A stretch of 64,000 nt of DNA from Zasmidium citrigriseum (GCA_002786025.1 NHNW01000031.1:62001-126000), one strand, 5' to 3'; shown: positions 53,003 to 64,000, counted from the first letter of the stretch. Made by a program: numbers and translations. Notes: generated by a model not told the origin, from the letters alone.

Positions 53003-55068
53003 CTATGACTTGACCCTATAGAATTCTGGAGCATACTCCAGCAGCCAAGACTTCTCAATCTTGGTCACATCCCGTATAAACGTCTTGTCTCCCGTCTCCA
53101 TGACCTCCGTGAAGATGACCCAGTCTGCCTTCCGATTGAACATCAACGACGACGGATGGGCGTGCAAGACAGTACCTCCATCGACCGTTCTGAAGGTCCC
53201 ATCAGGCATCATGCGCGCAGCGTGGGCGAAGTAGCCACTCGTGAGACAGCGCCTGATCGACTCCTCTTTTGGCCTTCCTCCTACTCTTAAAACATCATTC
53301 CCACCAAGTGACTCGGCCACATCGATACCGAACCGTTCCAGATACCGCCTGAGCTGGTTGCGGATGCTGACCGCTCGACTCATCGACTTAAAGTTCAGAT
53401 AGTGTTGCTGGCACCACTTCGAATCTTTCTTGCCTTTCGTTATGAATGCTTGGTACACATTGAGCAGCGTGAGATGGTCGCCTTCTTCCACTGCAAACTT
53501 TCTTCTTGCAGTCTCTTCAGCTTTCTTGGTGCCGTGCGTGAACCAGACATTGCCTTGCAAGCTGACCATGGCCGCGATCGTGAGCATCTCAGAGAGGCAC
53601 CCGAACGATGTTGCGGACAGGAGACATTTCGCAAGCATTGGCTCCAGAGCAAGCTCTGCCATTCTGTCTCCCAACGGCTTCGTGAGTCTGGCATAGTCAT
53701 CCAGAGCTCCAAGCGAATAGAGAAGTTCGAGGGCCCGGATAATCAGCTCTGCAGGTGGAGGCGTGATAAAGTCGAACCGTGCGATGTTATCGATTCCCAA
53801 CGCTTTCAATTGAAGGATCATCGGGGCCAGATTTGATCGCTGTATCTCTGGCACTGTAGCGTCTTCGAGGCTGTTGTACGCAGCCTCGGTGTATAATCGA
53901 TAGCACTTCCCAGGTTTCGTGCGTCCAGCTCGACCAGCTCGTTGCGCAGCCGACGCTTTTGAAACAGGAGTGGCCGTCAATGTCTCGATTCCAGTAGTAG
54001 GATTGAATGCTCGTAATTTGACAAATCCACTGTCGATCACATAGATGATCCCATCGATGGTAACACTCGCTTCTGCGATGTTTGTCGCACAGATGACCTT
54101 TCTTGTGTCATCCGGTGCTGGCTCGAAGACGTACATTTGCTGCTCTGTGGTAAGGCCCGCGTAGAGGGGAAGTGCCAGAATCTTGTCCGACCCGTTTGGA
54201 AGTGATGGTAACCGATCAGCTATCATCTCGATGACTGTTTCGATCTCGTCTCTGCCCGTCAAGAACACTAAGACGTCTCCCTCGGGCTCCGACGAGTGGA
54301 TGTCAAAGATGGTCTTGACGGCTCGTTCCAAGTACTCCTCACACGGTTCTGTCAAGTAATGGATGTCGACAGGGTGAGCTCTTCCTTCGACAGATACGAT
54401 CTGTTCCTGGGACTCTTTTGACTCCGTCGAGTCCTCTATGGTTTCAGTGCCCGAGAAGAAATTGAGGAACCGCTCAGCATCCAGAGTAGCAGAGCTGATG
54501 ATGATCCTCAATTCTGGCCTTCGCTTGCGAATCTTCTTCAAGACACCCAGCAATACGTCAGAACTGAGACTACGCTCGTGAGCCTCGTCAACCATGATTA
54601 CGCTGTATCTTGACAGCAATGGATCGACGAGCGCTTCCCTCAAGAGCAATCCGTCCGTCAAGAACTTGATCCGTGTGGTCGCTGATGAGACATCTTCAAA
54701 ACGGATCGAGTACCCGACCTGTTGTCCGAGTTCACATCTCATCTCCTGTGCAACTCGCTTGGCCACGGTAGTCGCTGCCACTCGGCGTGGCTGTGGTCAT
54801 CCTGTCAGAAGCCGTCAACTATCATAATATGACATAGAGATCAGGCCATACATGCTTGAGTTATTGCGATGACCTTGCCATCGTTGCACCATCCTGCTTG
54901 TTCCAGATACTGAGGTAGCTGAGTGGTCTTTCCACTGCCAGTCTGACCGATGAGGACTGTGACTTGGTGCTTCTCAATGGTGTAGAGTAAAGCGTCTCTG
55001 TGGCGAGCGATCGGCAGGAGTGAGGCAGGTCTATGGAGCGCCGGTATGAAAGATTCGAAGTCCGCCAT
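53003..55068 (-). CDS. DEAH-box RNA helicase, DHX35-like
   Basis: A spliceosome-associated type ATP-dependent RNA helicase of 666 residues. Exon 1 is 55068-54856 and exon 2 is 54790-53003. All SF2 motifs are present: GQTGSGKTT (41-49), TQPRRVAA spanning the intron, DEAH, SAT, FLTGRDEIE, ATNIAEASVTIDG, and QRAGRAGRTKPGKC. HA2 and OB-fold regions follow, ending in PEFYRVKS. The intron begins with GC (CAA|GCATGT), the only donor that restores ITQPRRVAATTVAKRVA. The short N terminus is typical of DHX35 rather than PRP2/16/22/43. The gene is convergent with the JmjC gene, with only 40 bp between stops. Confidence 0.92.
54791..54855 (-). other. GC-AG intron in the DHX35-like gene
   Basis: A 65-nt intron with a GC donor (GCATGT) and CACAG acceptor. 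It sits between motif residues Q and PRRVAA, and no GT donor in the area keeps the helicase frame. Confidence 0.75.
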
Positions 55069-55563
55069 GTTAGAGACGTAGAGAGAGGTTCAGCGCCTCT
55101 TTCAAGTCCTCTTCAAATGCCCTTCGGATCTTCAGATGGTTTCCTTGCTTTCACGTGTTGTTGAAAAGCCAGATTCAATCTCTTCATCTGAAGTCTTTCC
55201 TTGACACCTGCTTCATCTTCTTGTTGTTATCATTGCAATCATCTCTCCCCTCTGAAGTCTTGAAAGTACTGGAGAGTCGACAACATCACCTGTCTCTCGA
55301 CACCCACGCCTGGCAGAAAGAGAAGTCTAGCACCCGAAATGGAAACACAAGCGACGAGCCGAGGCGCGGGCCGTGCGAGCTGCTTCGTCACTTCAAGTTG
55401 GCTGAGCTGTTCGGCCTCGCAGGCAGCGCTTTCTTCATTCCCTAATGATCGTGGCAATCCCCGACACTTCTGCCTGCCAGAACTCCATACAACTTTCTTC
55501 CAACCGCAACTAAGTGCTGGCGCAATATACGAGCTCTATCGACTGAGATCCACCCGCACAAAC
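55069..55563. promoter_or_regulatory. Divergent promoter region, DHX35-like / CUE protein
   Basis: These 495 bp lie between divergent starts. An open frame runs from the left part into the CUE gene, but its only ATG upstream (55339) would add non-conserved sequence, so it is treated as 5' leader. Confidence 0.45.
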
Positions 55564-56957
55564 ATGGCAGACCATCAACCAGTCTCTCCAATCAAGCCTG
55601 AAGAATCGGCGACCACCCGTGAGGAAATGGACTTTGACGACAACGAGCAAGAGACGGGTACGATCTCTCCCCAAGGTCACGAGACCCCAACGAAGCCTCC
55701 CGCCAAATCTCCATCACCGCGACCTAGAGTTTCTTTCCAAGAAGGCCATGAGGAGATTCCTCCAGCAAAGCCTCCGAGGCCACTGAGCCCAATGCAGCAA
55801 GCTGAAAATACCCTGATCGAAGCTTTCCCGACAATCGATACCAAGGTCGTGAAGGCTGTGCTTACTGCTAGCAATGGCAAAGTTGAGCCAGCTTTCAATG
55901 CGCTCCTGGGCATGTCCGACCCCGACTTCAAAGCAGAGGATGCAATGCCACCACCGCAGCCACCACGACCAGCTATGCGCCAACCCATGAGCCAAATGGA
56001 GGCCGATGAGGCGTATGCGCGACAGCTTGCAGAGCAGTACAACAGCGGAGGGCAGAGGTCGCAGAACCGCTACAACCAACGAGAACCCGGCAGACGAGGA
56101 CCCAATCAGCAGACCTACGACGATGATGAAGATCGGGAGCGTAGTTTCTTCGACGATGATCTCCCAGAGATCGGCAAGAACATTCAACAGGGCTTCTTTG
56201 AAACGCAGAAGAGGGTGAACAGCTGGATCACACAATTCAAGAAGAAGCTCGACGGCGATGAAGAGGATGAGGACCTCTACTCATCCTCGCAGGCAGGCTC
56301 GAGACAGAGCACAGGCAACTGGCCAGGACGACAGAACTTTGGTCCAAGCCAGAGCGAGCAGCTGTATGGGATCAGACGATCCGCAGAGCAGGCACGTAGG
56401 AGCACCGAGGCGCAGCGATATGACGCAGATCCTCATGAGCTTGGCGAAGAAGAATTCGAACGCTTGGAACTTCGGGATGACGAAGCAGGTACGTGGCAAT
56501 CCAGGATGTGTGCTTGAGACATGACACTGACGAACCCTTAGCACCACCCCAGCCTGCGCGAACAAGCAGCAGGAAGACTGCGAACCCGGACCTGTTCAAA
56601 TCACAAGCCAAGCCACCTCAGAGCGGCCCTGTCGACGAGGTCGATGCCGCTGACCGCCGTTCATCCAGCAAGGACGCCTCAGAAGCTGACAAGAACAAGA
56701 AATGGCAGCCTCTCACCAGCGTCGCACCAAACCCTGAAGACGACAACGATCCATTCTCTCTCGGCGACGATGACGAAGACAAGGACAAGACCGAAGATCT
56801 TCGCAAAGAAGACACTGAGAGGCTCAAGGAATCGGCTAGAAACAGCGTCTCCGCAGGCTCAGGTGGTGAGGCCGGTAAAGCATTGCAGCCAAGCGAGTCG
56901 AACGGCGGCGTGCGCAACAAGGAGGCCGAGGAGATCTTGAAAGGGAAGAAGTCATAG
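55564..56957 (+). CDS. CUE-domain ubiquitin-binding protein (Cue5-like)
   Basis: A cytosolic adaptor of 446 residues. Exon 1 is 55564-56488 and exon 2 is 56542-56957. The CUE domain (about 78-120) reads AENTLIEAFPTIDTKVVKAVL with the FP and di-Leu pattern (NALLGMSDP) that binds monoubiquitin. The rest is disordered and charged, with Pro-rich segments such as PPRPAMRQP and an acidic/basic C terminus ending ILKGKKS. Yeast Cue5 links ubiquitinated cargo to Atg8, but I do not see a confident W/F/Y-x2-L Atg8 motif, so an autophagy role is inferred only. The start is the ATG at 55564 (MADHQPVSP). Confidence 0.83.
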
Positions 56958-57287
56958 ATTAGCAAGGACTGATCTTGGAGAAGCTTACGTAGGACGGCCA
57001 GATCAGATGTATAAGCTCAGCAGTAGCAATTGAACGGCCGACATATCAAACTTCCCAATCTGTGTCAATTTAAGCTGAACGATTAAAGCAATTCTGGGGC
57101 GTGAAAGCAGGAGACTGCTGGAACGCCAAGCATTCACATCGCTTTTAGCGTCAAACATGAGCTAGTGTGCTTTATCATTCAGCCAATGAGCTGCTAGCGG
57201 CGGCTTTTGCAACGACTGCTCCGACATCTGGAATTTTGAGCAGAAAGTTCGAAGCTCACCACCTCAACTCGCCAATTGACCAGCAAA
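56958..57287. promoter_or_regulatory. Intergenic, NOP4 promoter
   Basis: These 330 bp between two plus-strand genes should hold the CUE gene terminator and the NOP4 promoter. Confidence 0.45.
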
Positions 57288-59546
57288 ATGGCGCCGGCAA
57301 GGAAGAAACAGAGGCTCTCGAACGGCTCCGCAGCTGCTGTGGAAGATACTCAAGAGATCGCAGAAAATGTATCGCAACTCACCGAGGAAACACCCGCGCA
57401 GGCGCAAGAGAAGGCAGTACAGCAGCGCCGTTCTCTCTTCGTCCGGTCTCTACCCGCATCGACCACGAATGAGTCCTTGACCGAGCTCTTCTCCGACTCG
57501 TACCCCGTCAAGCACGCCGTCGCCGTTCTCGATCCAGCCACTAAGGAGTGCCGCGGCTTCGGCTTCGTCACATTTGCCGACGCAGAAGATGCCGCTAAGG
57601 CGAGGGAGCAATTCAATGGACACCTTGTGGATGGTCGCAAAATCCGCGTAGAGATCGCAGAGCCTCGCCACAGAAATGGTGGTGAGGCAGGAGCTGAGAA
57701 GAAGAAGGGGCGAGAGGAACCACAAGCACCTCCGCGACTGATTGTGCGAAATCTGCCATGGTCCATCAAACACCCGGATCAGCTATCGAAGCTGTTCATG
57801 AGCTATGGGAAGGTCAAGACGGCGTATATCCCCAAGAAGAAAGGCGGCCTGCTTCCTGGGTTCGGCTTTGTGGTGTTGAAGGGAAGGAAGAATTGCGAGA
57901 AGGCGATCGAGGGAGTGAATGGCAAGGAGGTTGATGGGAGGACGCTGGCTGTTGATTGGGCGGTTGACAAGAATACTTATCAGGATATGGTGGACTCGAC
58001 GGATGCGCAAGGAGGTGATGAGGAGGAAGAAGAGGCAGATCACAGTATGGACGGCTCAGAAGACGAAGACGCTGAAGATGCATCCGAGAGTGGCGATGAG
58101 GATGACGAGGATGATGAGGATCTGGATGAGTACGACAGTGCGGACGACGAAGATGATGACGACAGCGTAGACATAAAGGTCGACGGAGAGGCTGGGCCAC
58201 AACGGCAGACGGAAGACCGCTCGTCCACCTTGTTCATTCGCAATCTGCCCTTCACTTGTGCAGACGAGGACCTGGAAGATCACTTTGAGCAATTTGGAAG
58301 CATTCGATACGCCAGAGTTGTCATGGACCACGAGACTCAACGCTCCAAGGGCACAGGATTCGTATGTTTCTACAACAAGGAGGATGCAGAGGCTTGCTTT
58401 CGCGGCGCACCAGTCCGACTTTCAGCCCCTGGCCAGGATCAGAAGAGCAAAGATGGAAAGCAGGCGCAACCATCTCACTCGATATTGCAGAACGTGGACG
58501 TTGATCCAACCGGCCAATATACCCTCGATGGAAGAGTGCTTCAAGTCTCGAGAGCTGTGGACAAGTCAGAGGCCAATCGATTGACCGAACAAGGAGTCGC
58601 GCATCGCAACGAACGGGACAAGGACAAGCGAAGGCTATATCTACTGTCTGAAGGCACGATGTCTCCGAAATCGAGACTCTGGGAGCAGCTATCACCCGCC
58701 GAGAAGGCCATGCGTGACGAAAGTGCCAAGCAGCGAAAGAAACTGATCGAGAGCAACCCATCGCTACATCTCAGTCTTACGCGATTATCTGTGCGTAATA
58801 TTCCCCGAACCGTCGACTCGAAAGAGTTGAAGCAGCTTGCGCGGGAGGCCGTTGTGGGATTTGCCAAGGATGTCAAGGCAGGCCTCAGGCAAAAACTGTC
58901 CGAGGAAGAGCTGTCTCGGGGCGGCGAGGAGATGCAAGAAGCCGAGCGATACCGGAAACAGGCTGGCAAGGGTATCGTCAAGCAGGCTAAGGTTGTGTTC
59001 GAGAGCCAGGGAGGCAGCAAGGTCAACGAAGAGAACGGAGGTGGTCGGAGCCGTGGTTATGGGTTCATCGAATACTACACTCACCGGAATGCGCTCATGG
59101 GTCTACGCTGGCTCAACGGGCACGCCGTGGGCTACCAGGTCAAGGACGGCAACGATGACAAGGGCAAGCCTAGCCGAGACGAAGTTCAAGATCGGAAGAA
59201 GAGATTAATTGTGGAGTTTGCGATCGAGAATGCGCAAGTGGTCATGCGGCGGAATGAGAAAGAGAAGAAAGCTCGGGAACGAGGCGAGGCTGCAAGACAA
59301 GGTCTGCCAACCGGGGAAGACGATACGGCGAAGGAAGAATCGAAGTCGAAGTCGAAGGGAAAAGACAAGGGGCGGAAGCGGAAGAGAGGGCCCGATGACA
59401 CAGCATCTTCATCGGCGACGACTACCCGGTCGGACAAGTCCAAGGGTGCCGGCAAGCAGCCCATTGATGAGAAGCAGGCTCGACGCAATCAAATCATTGG
59501 CAGAAAGAGAGCGATGCGCAAAAGTCGCAAGGGTGGCAAGGCCTAA
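57288..59546 (+). CDS. NOP4: NOP4, nucleolar RNA-binding protein with several RRMs
   Basis: A pre-60S assembly factor of 752 residues in one exon. RRM1 (about 46-123) has SLFVRSLP and GFGFVTF. RRM2 (about 145-222) has LIVRNLPWSI and GFGFVVL. An acidic Asp/Glu-rich stretch (about 240-295) follows, then RRM3 (about 308-430) with LFIRNLPF and GTGFVCF, and a divergent fourth RRM (about 505-640) with LSVRNIP and RGYGFIEY. The C-terminal tail is Lys/Arg-rich with repeated SKSK, ending RKGGKA. This order and the acidic linker match yeast Nop4/human RBM28. The start is the ATG at 57288; upstream in frame there is only a TTG. Confidence 0.9.
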   Translation: MAPARKKQRLSNGSAAAVEDTQEIAENVSQLTEETPAQAQEKAVQQRRSLFVRSLPASTTNESLTELFSDSYPVKHAVAVLDPATKECRGFGFVTFADAEDAAKAREQFNGHLVDGRKIRVEIAEPRHRNGGEAGAEKKKGREEPQAPPRLIVRNLPWSIKHPDQLSKLFMSYGKVKTAYIPKKKGGLLPGFGFVVLKGRKNCEKAIEGVNGKEVDGRTLAVDWAVDKNTYQDMVDSTDAQGGDEEEEEADHSMDGSEDEDAEDASESGDEDDEDDEDLDEYDSADDEDDDDSVDIKVDGEAGPQRQTEDRSSTLFIRNLPFTCADEDLEDHFEQFGSIRYARVVMDHETQRSKGTGFVCFYNKEDAEACFRGAPVRLSAPGQDQKSKDGKQAQPSHSILQNVDVDPTGQYTLDGRVLQVSRAVDKSEANRLTEQGVAHRNERDKDKRRLYLLSEGTMSPKSRLWEQLSPAEKAMRDESAKQRKKLIESNPSLHLSLTRLSVRNIPRTVDSKELKQLAREAVVGFAKDVKAGLRQKLSEEELSRGGEEMQEAERYRKQAGKGIVKQAKVVFESQGGSKVNEENGGGRSRGYGFIEYYTHRNALMGLRWLNGHAVGYQVKDGNDDKGKPSRDEVQDRKKRLIVEFAIENAQVVMRRNEKEKKARERGEAARQGLPTGEDDTAKEESKSKSKGKDKGRKRKRGPDDTASSSATTTRSDKSKGAGKQPIDEKQARRNQIIGRKRAMRKSRKGGKA

Positions 59547-60890
59547 GCGACCGGAAAGGATGCCAACTGATGTTGCACGGTGCTTGAGCACAGAAGTCAA
59601 ATTGTATCACATCACCCAGCGCTCGAGCAACCACGAGTACGACCGACGATACTTCGATCAAAAGGAAGAGCGATATCGCACTCAAGACCGCAGGCTGCTC
59701 TGCCTCTACGGTCAGAAGCTTGCAGCAGCTGGATTCTGATAGACCGGGAATCCATGCATCTTCGGGTCTGCCCGTTTCATATTTCAGCCTCCGCTTCTGT
59801 CGGCTGTCGAGAAAATCTGCGGCATGGATCGCAGGTGGCACGGGCTTGACCTCCCGCGGTACTGGGTATCACAGCGCCTGTCCATCCTCGCCAACAGACA
59901 GTGCCATCACACCCCTGCACGGGAAAGAGCCGTCGCGAGCGGGTCAACGTCAGGTCTTCAACGACAACGACCCAGACTGATATGCTTCCACTGCAGGCGC
60001 AAATGCACGGCAGAGCGGAAACAGCGGTGAAAAAGTGATAGATAGCATAAAAGCATCGGAGGTCGTCGTCGAGCCTCTCTCGCATTTGCCCACTTTCGTC
60101 CAGACTTAGCCCCCCGTTCTTGCTGCGGTCCCCTTTGTGTCATCTCTTTTCAACAATGACAGGCTCCATACGCTCTCGAACATGAGCGTCTGTATCACCA
60201 CAGGTGTCTCCGCATCTCCCCCCAACCTGTCATTGTTGGACGGTTCGGCCAAGCAGGTTGCTTTGTTGGTTGAAGAGCTTGGACTCGTTGCTGACCTGGT
60301 CATTCCGGTGAGCAGGGACAGCGATGCGTCATGGTTGCAACGATGGCAATGGAAGTTGACGACTCAATTCAGCGGGAGATGGCGAGATGGAGCAGGGGCA
60401 TCATGGCAGGCCAGACCTGTCGTCTTCTGCTGCAGAAAGTGGAGACTTTGTGTCCTTGACGAGCTACAGCAGGCTCGTGCGCTTCAACTGTGTGTTTATG
60501 TCTTGGATGTCGAGGCCATGGAGAGAGAACATAAAATGGTCGTGTTCCCCTCCCAAGTCCAGAGGTTCTTCTGTTGCAACACCACACTCCCAACACAACA
60601 ATCTTCTTCCATCTCATTTGCTTTCGAGGGCTCGCGTTGTCACTTTTGCTTTCTGTGGTGGTAGGCTCCTTGTGTGTCTGTCTCTTGTCTCTCCTCTGGT
60701 GGCTTTGCTGTTCGTACTTCAACGCACGTGAGGCTTGTTACTCCTTCGTCTTGCAAGGTGAGCTCCGTCGAAACAATGGTTTGGCATGTTGAGGGAGGTC
60801 TTGTGCTGATATACGTGCTCTTCTAGCTTGCTCTCTTCACAAACCCTTGAGCCATTGTACATCAACGAAGCTCTTCTCGCCTCCATCAAG
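59547..60890. other. Intergenic, doubtful ORFs only
   Basis: About 1.34 kb. A plus-strand frame at 60137-60664 (175 codons) and a 59-codon ATG frame just after NOP4 (59562-59739) exist, but neither has domain features. Overlapping minus-strand frames cover the same bases. The right end is the 5' leader and promoter of the 69-residue gene. Confidence 0.4.
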
Positions 60891-61149
60891 ATGTGCCAGG
60901 TGAGCAACCCTCAACTATCAAACTATGATCAGCACTGACATTCCTAAGTTCGAAGTCATTCACTTCCACTGCGGCCACGCCGGCCGTCGCCTCATCAAGC
61001 ACTGCCACTTCGCCCGCAACGACCCCAACCACCAATGCTTTGGCGCCTGGTCAATCAAGCGAGAATGGATCAGCGCCAACCAAATTTGCCAGTCCTGCGG
61101 CCAGCAAGCCATGATGCGTCGAGCCCAGCAGGCACAGCTTCGACTTTGA
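60891..61149 (+). CDS. 69-residue Cys/His-rich protein, fungal, unknown
   Basis: Two exons: a 9-nt first exon (60891-60899, MCQ, then GTGAGC) and 60949-61149. The joined product starts MCQFEVIHFHCGHAG and contains HCHFARNDPNHQCFGAW-SIKREW then CQSCGQQ. This gives about six Cys and several His in pairs, which suggests a small zinc-binding fold. The pattern MCQ, an early C-x-H, HCHFARN and a C-x2-C end recurs in small fungal proteins I know only as hypothetical. No signal peptide. Without the 9-nt exon the frame has no ATG at the right place, which supports the splice. Confidence 0.7.
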
Positions 61150-61412
61150 CCGCCACTCCTCGGGGGGAACTTTCACGAATGTCACGATATCATGTTCGGT
61201 TCTTGTGAGCGTTTGAGGCGTTGGACGGACATACCCACTTGAGTGCTTTTTTCTGGGGTTTGCTTTTTGCTGCGCTTTTGCTGTTGTCATTGGCTTGTGG
61301 GATGATTGGTATGATGTTGAATGGGCTTGGAACAAAGTCATGAATGTACACAGAGAAGACTTCACACCAACAACGAAGTGATTGAGCTCCTTCAAAGCTT
61401 CTCTCCAGCGAG

Positions 61413-61940
61413 TCATTCGCCCGTATTCTGAGCTCCCTCGACTTTGCCCTTGATGTTGTAGCGCTTGCTGAAAAACGTGTACCAGTCGTTGAGGACTTTC
61501 TTCTGGTCGTCGGGCAAGTCGTACCAGTCCGGTCGACACTCTTCGGCTTTGAGGGATGATTGAGCCAAAGCTCTGGAGGCGTCCCTGCCGGCGAAGACTG
61601 AGGGAATGTTAGGTGGACGGATTGGTCGATGAAATGGAGGTCATGCGAACCTTTGTACGAGCCTTCGGGGCCGTATGCTTTGTTGCCAGTCACATCGAAG
61701 ACCGTACCCTACAGCATACATTCAGACCACAGTCCAGCGTCCGTGGAGACTCGATCTACCTTGATAGCGACATATGTTGGATATCCCTCATTTTTGCCTA
61801 CATCACCAAGATCAGCAGCCGCTTGTGTGACATCCCGGGAATAGACCGAACGAACCATCGCATTTCGAGAGGTAATCCAGACTGATGATATCGTCTTTTG
61901 GAGGGTCAAGCTCGACCTTGTGCTTTGGTTCAAACGACAT
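61413..61940 (-). CDS. MAPR-type cytochrome b5-like heme-binding protein
   Basis: A membrane-associated progesterone receptor/Dap1-family protein of 121 residues. Four exons: 61940-61856, 61797-61760, 61708-61651 and 61597-61413. Together they read [38 protein letters not shown], the core of the heme/steroid-binding domain with the conserved YGPGG-like loop (here YGPEG) and [10 protein letters not shown]. The first donor GTTCGT is weak. Fungal Dap1 activates CYP51 and ergosterol synthesis, but Dap1 has an N-terminal membrane helix that this protein lacks, so a soluble NEUFERRICIN-like or other MAPR member is as likely. Domain identity is strong. Confidence 0.86.
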
Positions 61941-62218
61941 GATGGAAGCAGTGTATTGATCTCTTGAAGATGGTGATGTATTGCGATAGACGACCGGGAG
62001 AAGTTCGTCTTTGAAATGGAGAAAAGGAAGGTTTGCCGGTGAGTCTTGGCATTGAGTAGACATGTACGAGTATATGCAAGTCACGGAGCACTGTCACTTT
62101 GTGATTGACAAGGCTTTGCTAGCACCGCAGATATCACAGCATATTGGCAACCACATGCCGTCCGACTCTGAGCCGTCGTACGATTCGCAATCTTCCCCAC
62201 AACGCAACGAGACTCTCA

Positions 62219-63755
62219 TCAATCCTTCAACGATTTCACTGGCTTGTCGGCCATGATTTGGATCAGAGAATGGACCACCTCAGCAGCCGCCAGAATCGTT
62301 GTTTCACCAGGATTGTCGTAGATCTGAAGATTCTCGTCAGCCAGTCTGTAATCAAACTTGGATCACATCAAAACGTCACTCACCGGTGCAACTTCAACGA
62401 CATCAGCGCCAATCAACTCAATCCCCGTCAACCCATCGAGAATCGTGAGGAGTTCCCTGGTCGTCCATCCTCCCACCTCTGCCGTGCCAGTAGCTGGCGC
62501 ATACGCAGGATCCAAGACATCGATGTCCACTGAAATGTAGACTTTGGAGCCTCTTACCCTCTCCTTGATCTTCTCGATGAAGCCTGCAGTCCCGATCTTG
62601 TCAAGATCTCTAGCTTTGAGGATGTGGAAACCGCAAGCTTTGTCGTTCTTCAAGTCGTACTTCTTGTTCGACACGGGAGCTCTGATACCAGCGTGCATGG
62701 AGGTGTTGCGTATCAGACCTTCTTCGTGGGCGATGTGTAAGAATGTGCCGTGATTCACGCCACTGTTGTTCAAACGTCAGATTACGGATGATCATAATGT
62801 GTGTCAGACTCACGCATAATGAGAAAGACCGCCACCGAGCACGTCCGGATCCCAGGTATCCAAGTGAGAATCGAAGTGAAGGACAGATACCGCACCCCAG
62901 TGATCGAACGTCGAACGAAGTGCTGACAGCGTCGTTGTATGATCTCCACCAAGGGTAATGATTCGCGGTACCGTGTATTCAGAAGCGTTGGCAGTTCGTT
63001 TCGATACGACCTGGAGAAATGTGTTAGCAGCTATCGCCAGACGCACGAATCGAAACACCCACACGATGAGCTTTATCGAGCTGCTTCAAGGCGATGGTGT
63101 TATCCTGGCATTGGTCAGCACACTTCATCTTCTGATCGCTACGACTACTACTTACAAGAAAGGTGAGCGGAGCATCACCGCAGTCAACAGCTTTCAAACC
63201 CTGCTGAAAGGCATTTTTACCCGTGTATATGTTGTATGAGAATTCGGGTGACATTCGAGTCCTTGAGAAACAATGAGCAAACCGACCATGTCAGAACGTG
63301 CAAACACTGAAGACCTACGAGCCTTGCCGTATGCCCTTCGGACCAAATCGAGCGCCTTTCACATGTCAACATCGAAGAAAGATCCTATATGTTGGCTTGG
63401 TGATACAAACCTGGCCGAGCAGTCACGCCCTATCTGTTGTTAGCACGTCCAACATCAATGTGTATGAAGAAGAGCATACTGTATCAAAAGGAGCCCCCAG
63501 AATAGCGATATCGTAAGGCTCGATGGTTTCGTTCTCTCCAGCTAGGCAATGAACATACGGAAGATTGGCAAATGTCGACAATCCCGCGTACATAGCCGCC
63601 GATATGTCAAGTCCTGGATGTATTGGACTCTCAAAGAGATCCATTCCACCCATTGGATGTTGAACTCCAGCAACCGGTGGAAATGTGATTTCTCGGGCAG
63701 AGGACACAGCTGCTAGAGCCACCAGTAAGCTCACATGGTTAGACATACTGCTCAT
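62219..63755 (-). CDS. Secreted agmatinase-family ureohydrolase
   Basis: A Mn-dependent ureohydrolase of 386 residues in eight exons: 63755-63480, 63429-63411 (19 nt), 63355-63319, 63261-63156, 63104-63063, 63010-62814, 62762-62384 and 62323-62219. A signal peptide is likely at residues 1-21. Metal motifs are [20 protein letters not shown] (DSHLD in place of the usual DAHxD) and [17 protein letters not shown]. The C terminus has [13 protein letters not shown]. These match fungal agmatinases more than arginase. It may release urea from agmatine or a related guanidino compound outside the cell or in the vacuole. An ATG at 63746 is an alternative start. Every exon junction keeps frame. Confidence 0.88.
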
Positions 63756-64000
63756 CCGTTCAATCGATCAAAAATACTGTACTCTAGAGGAATGAGAGAT
63801 GAAGTTCAGCAAATGACTGTTTATCAGAGATGCATTACCTAACTGCCCTGGCCGCGAGGCGCGGAGTCCGCCGAGGCGAGTGATGCGCCCCAGACCCCAT
63901 CCTGCCAGATTTGGGCATTCGATGCGATGGATTGGAGACGTTCGCATTTTGTCCTAGCCGACCGTAATGTATAGGCATTTGCAGAATAGAGGCTGATGAG

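Noticed and set aside
60137..60664. 175-codon plus-strand ORF upstream of the 69-residue gene
   Set aside because: No domain. The sequence looks like promoter and leader, and several frames are open at once.

Overview
The window is nuclear DNA of a filamentous ascomycete (Pezizomycotina; a Dothideomycete is my best guess). The evidence is protein-coding genes on both strands with short introns (about 38 to 245 nt, mostly 50 to 65, usually with a CTAAC or CTGAC branch site just before the acceptor), fungal-only families, and one 2.9 kb block carrying saturated repeat-induced point mutation (RIP). I rebuilt exon structures by hand from GT-AG sites and reading frame. In nearly every multi-exon gene the spliced length is a multiple of three and reads through a recognisable domain. 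No rRNA, tRNA or CRISPR array was seen.

Layout. 1-9.3 kb: a mitochondrial-type cation diffusion facilitator (cut by the left edge), a DCR2-type phosphatase, a mitochondrial-type tRNA(m1A58) methyltransferase-like protein, a tandem pair of related unknown genes, and a Cys-rich membrane protein. 10.7-16 kb: a secreted Cys-rich protein, proteasome subunit RPN13, ribosomal protein eL6 and an OXNAD1-like oxidoreductase. 16.4-24 kb: an MFS transporter, a frame-broken GIY-YIG/C2H2 zinc-finger gene and an OPT oligopeptide transporter. 25.6-31 kb: a second Cys-rich membrane protein and a large alpha/beta hydrolase. 31.1-34.0 kb: the RIP block. 34-38.5 kb is gene-poor, with one bZIP factor. 38.5-51 kb: a fatty-acid-hydroxylase-like protein, an unknown Ser-rich protein, SAS10/UTP3, a luciferase-domain protein, an AAAP amino acid permease and OPI3. 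51-64 kb: an LYR-type mitochondrial protein, a JmjC/cupin protein, a DHX35-like helicase, a CUE protein, NOP4, a 69-residue Cys/His protein, a MAPR cytochrome-b5-like protein and a secreted agmatinase-family enzyme.

Most of the window is housekeeping. Ribosome synthesis is represented by eL6, SAS10 and NOP4, ubiquitin handling by RPN13 and the CUE protein, and mitochondrial function by MMT-like, TRM61-like, OXNAD1-like, LYR and JmjC proteins. Several of these share short divergent promoters. I see no biosynthetic cluster and no defence system. The points most worth a second look are the decayed GIY-YIG/zinc-finger gene, the OPT gene whose last intron appears to have lost its GT donor, the tandem unknown paralogues, and the extreme RIP block with matching 10-bp flanks.
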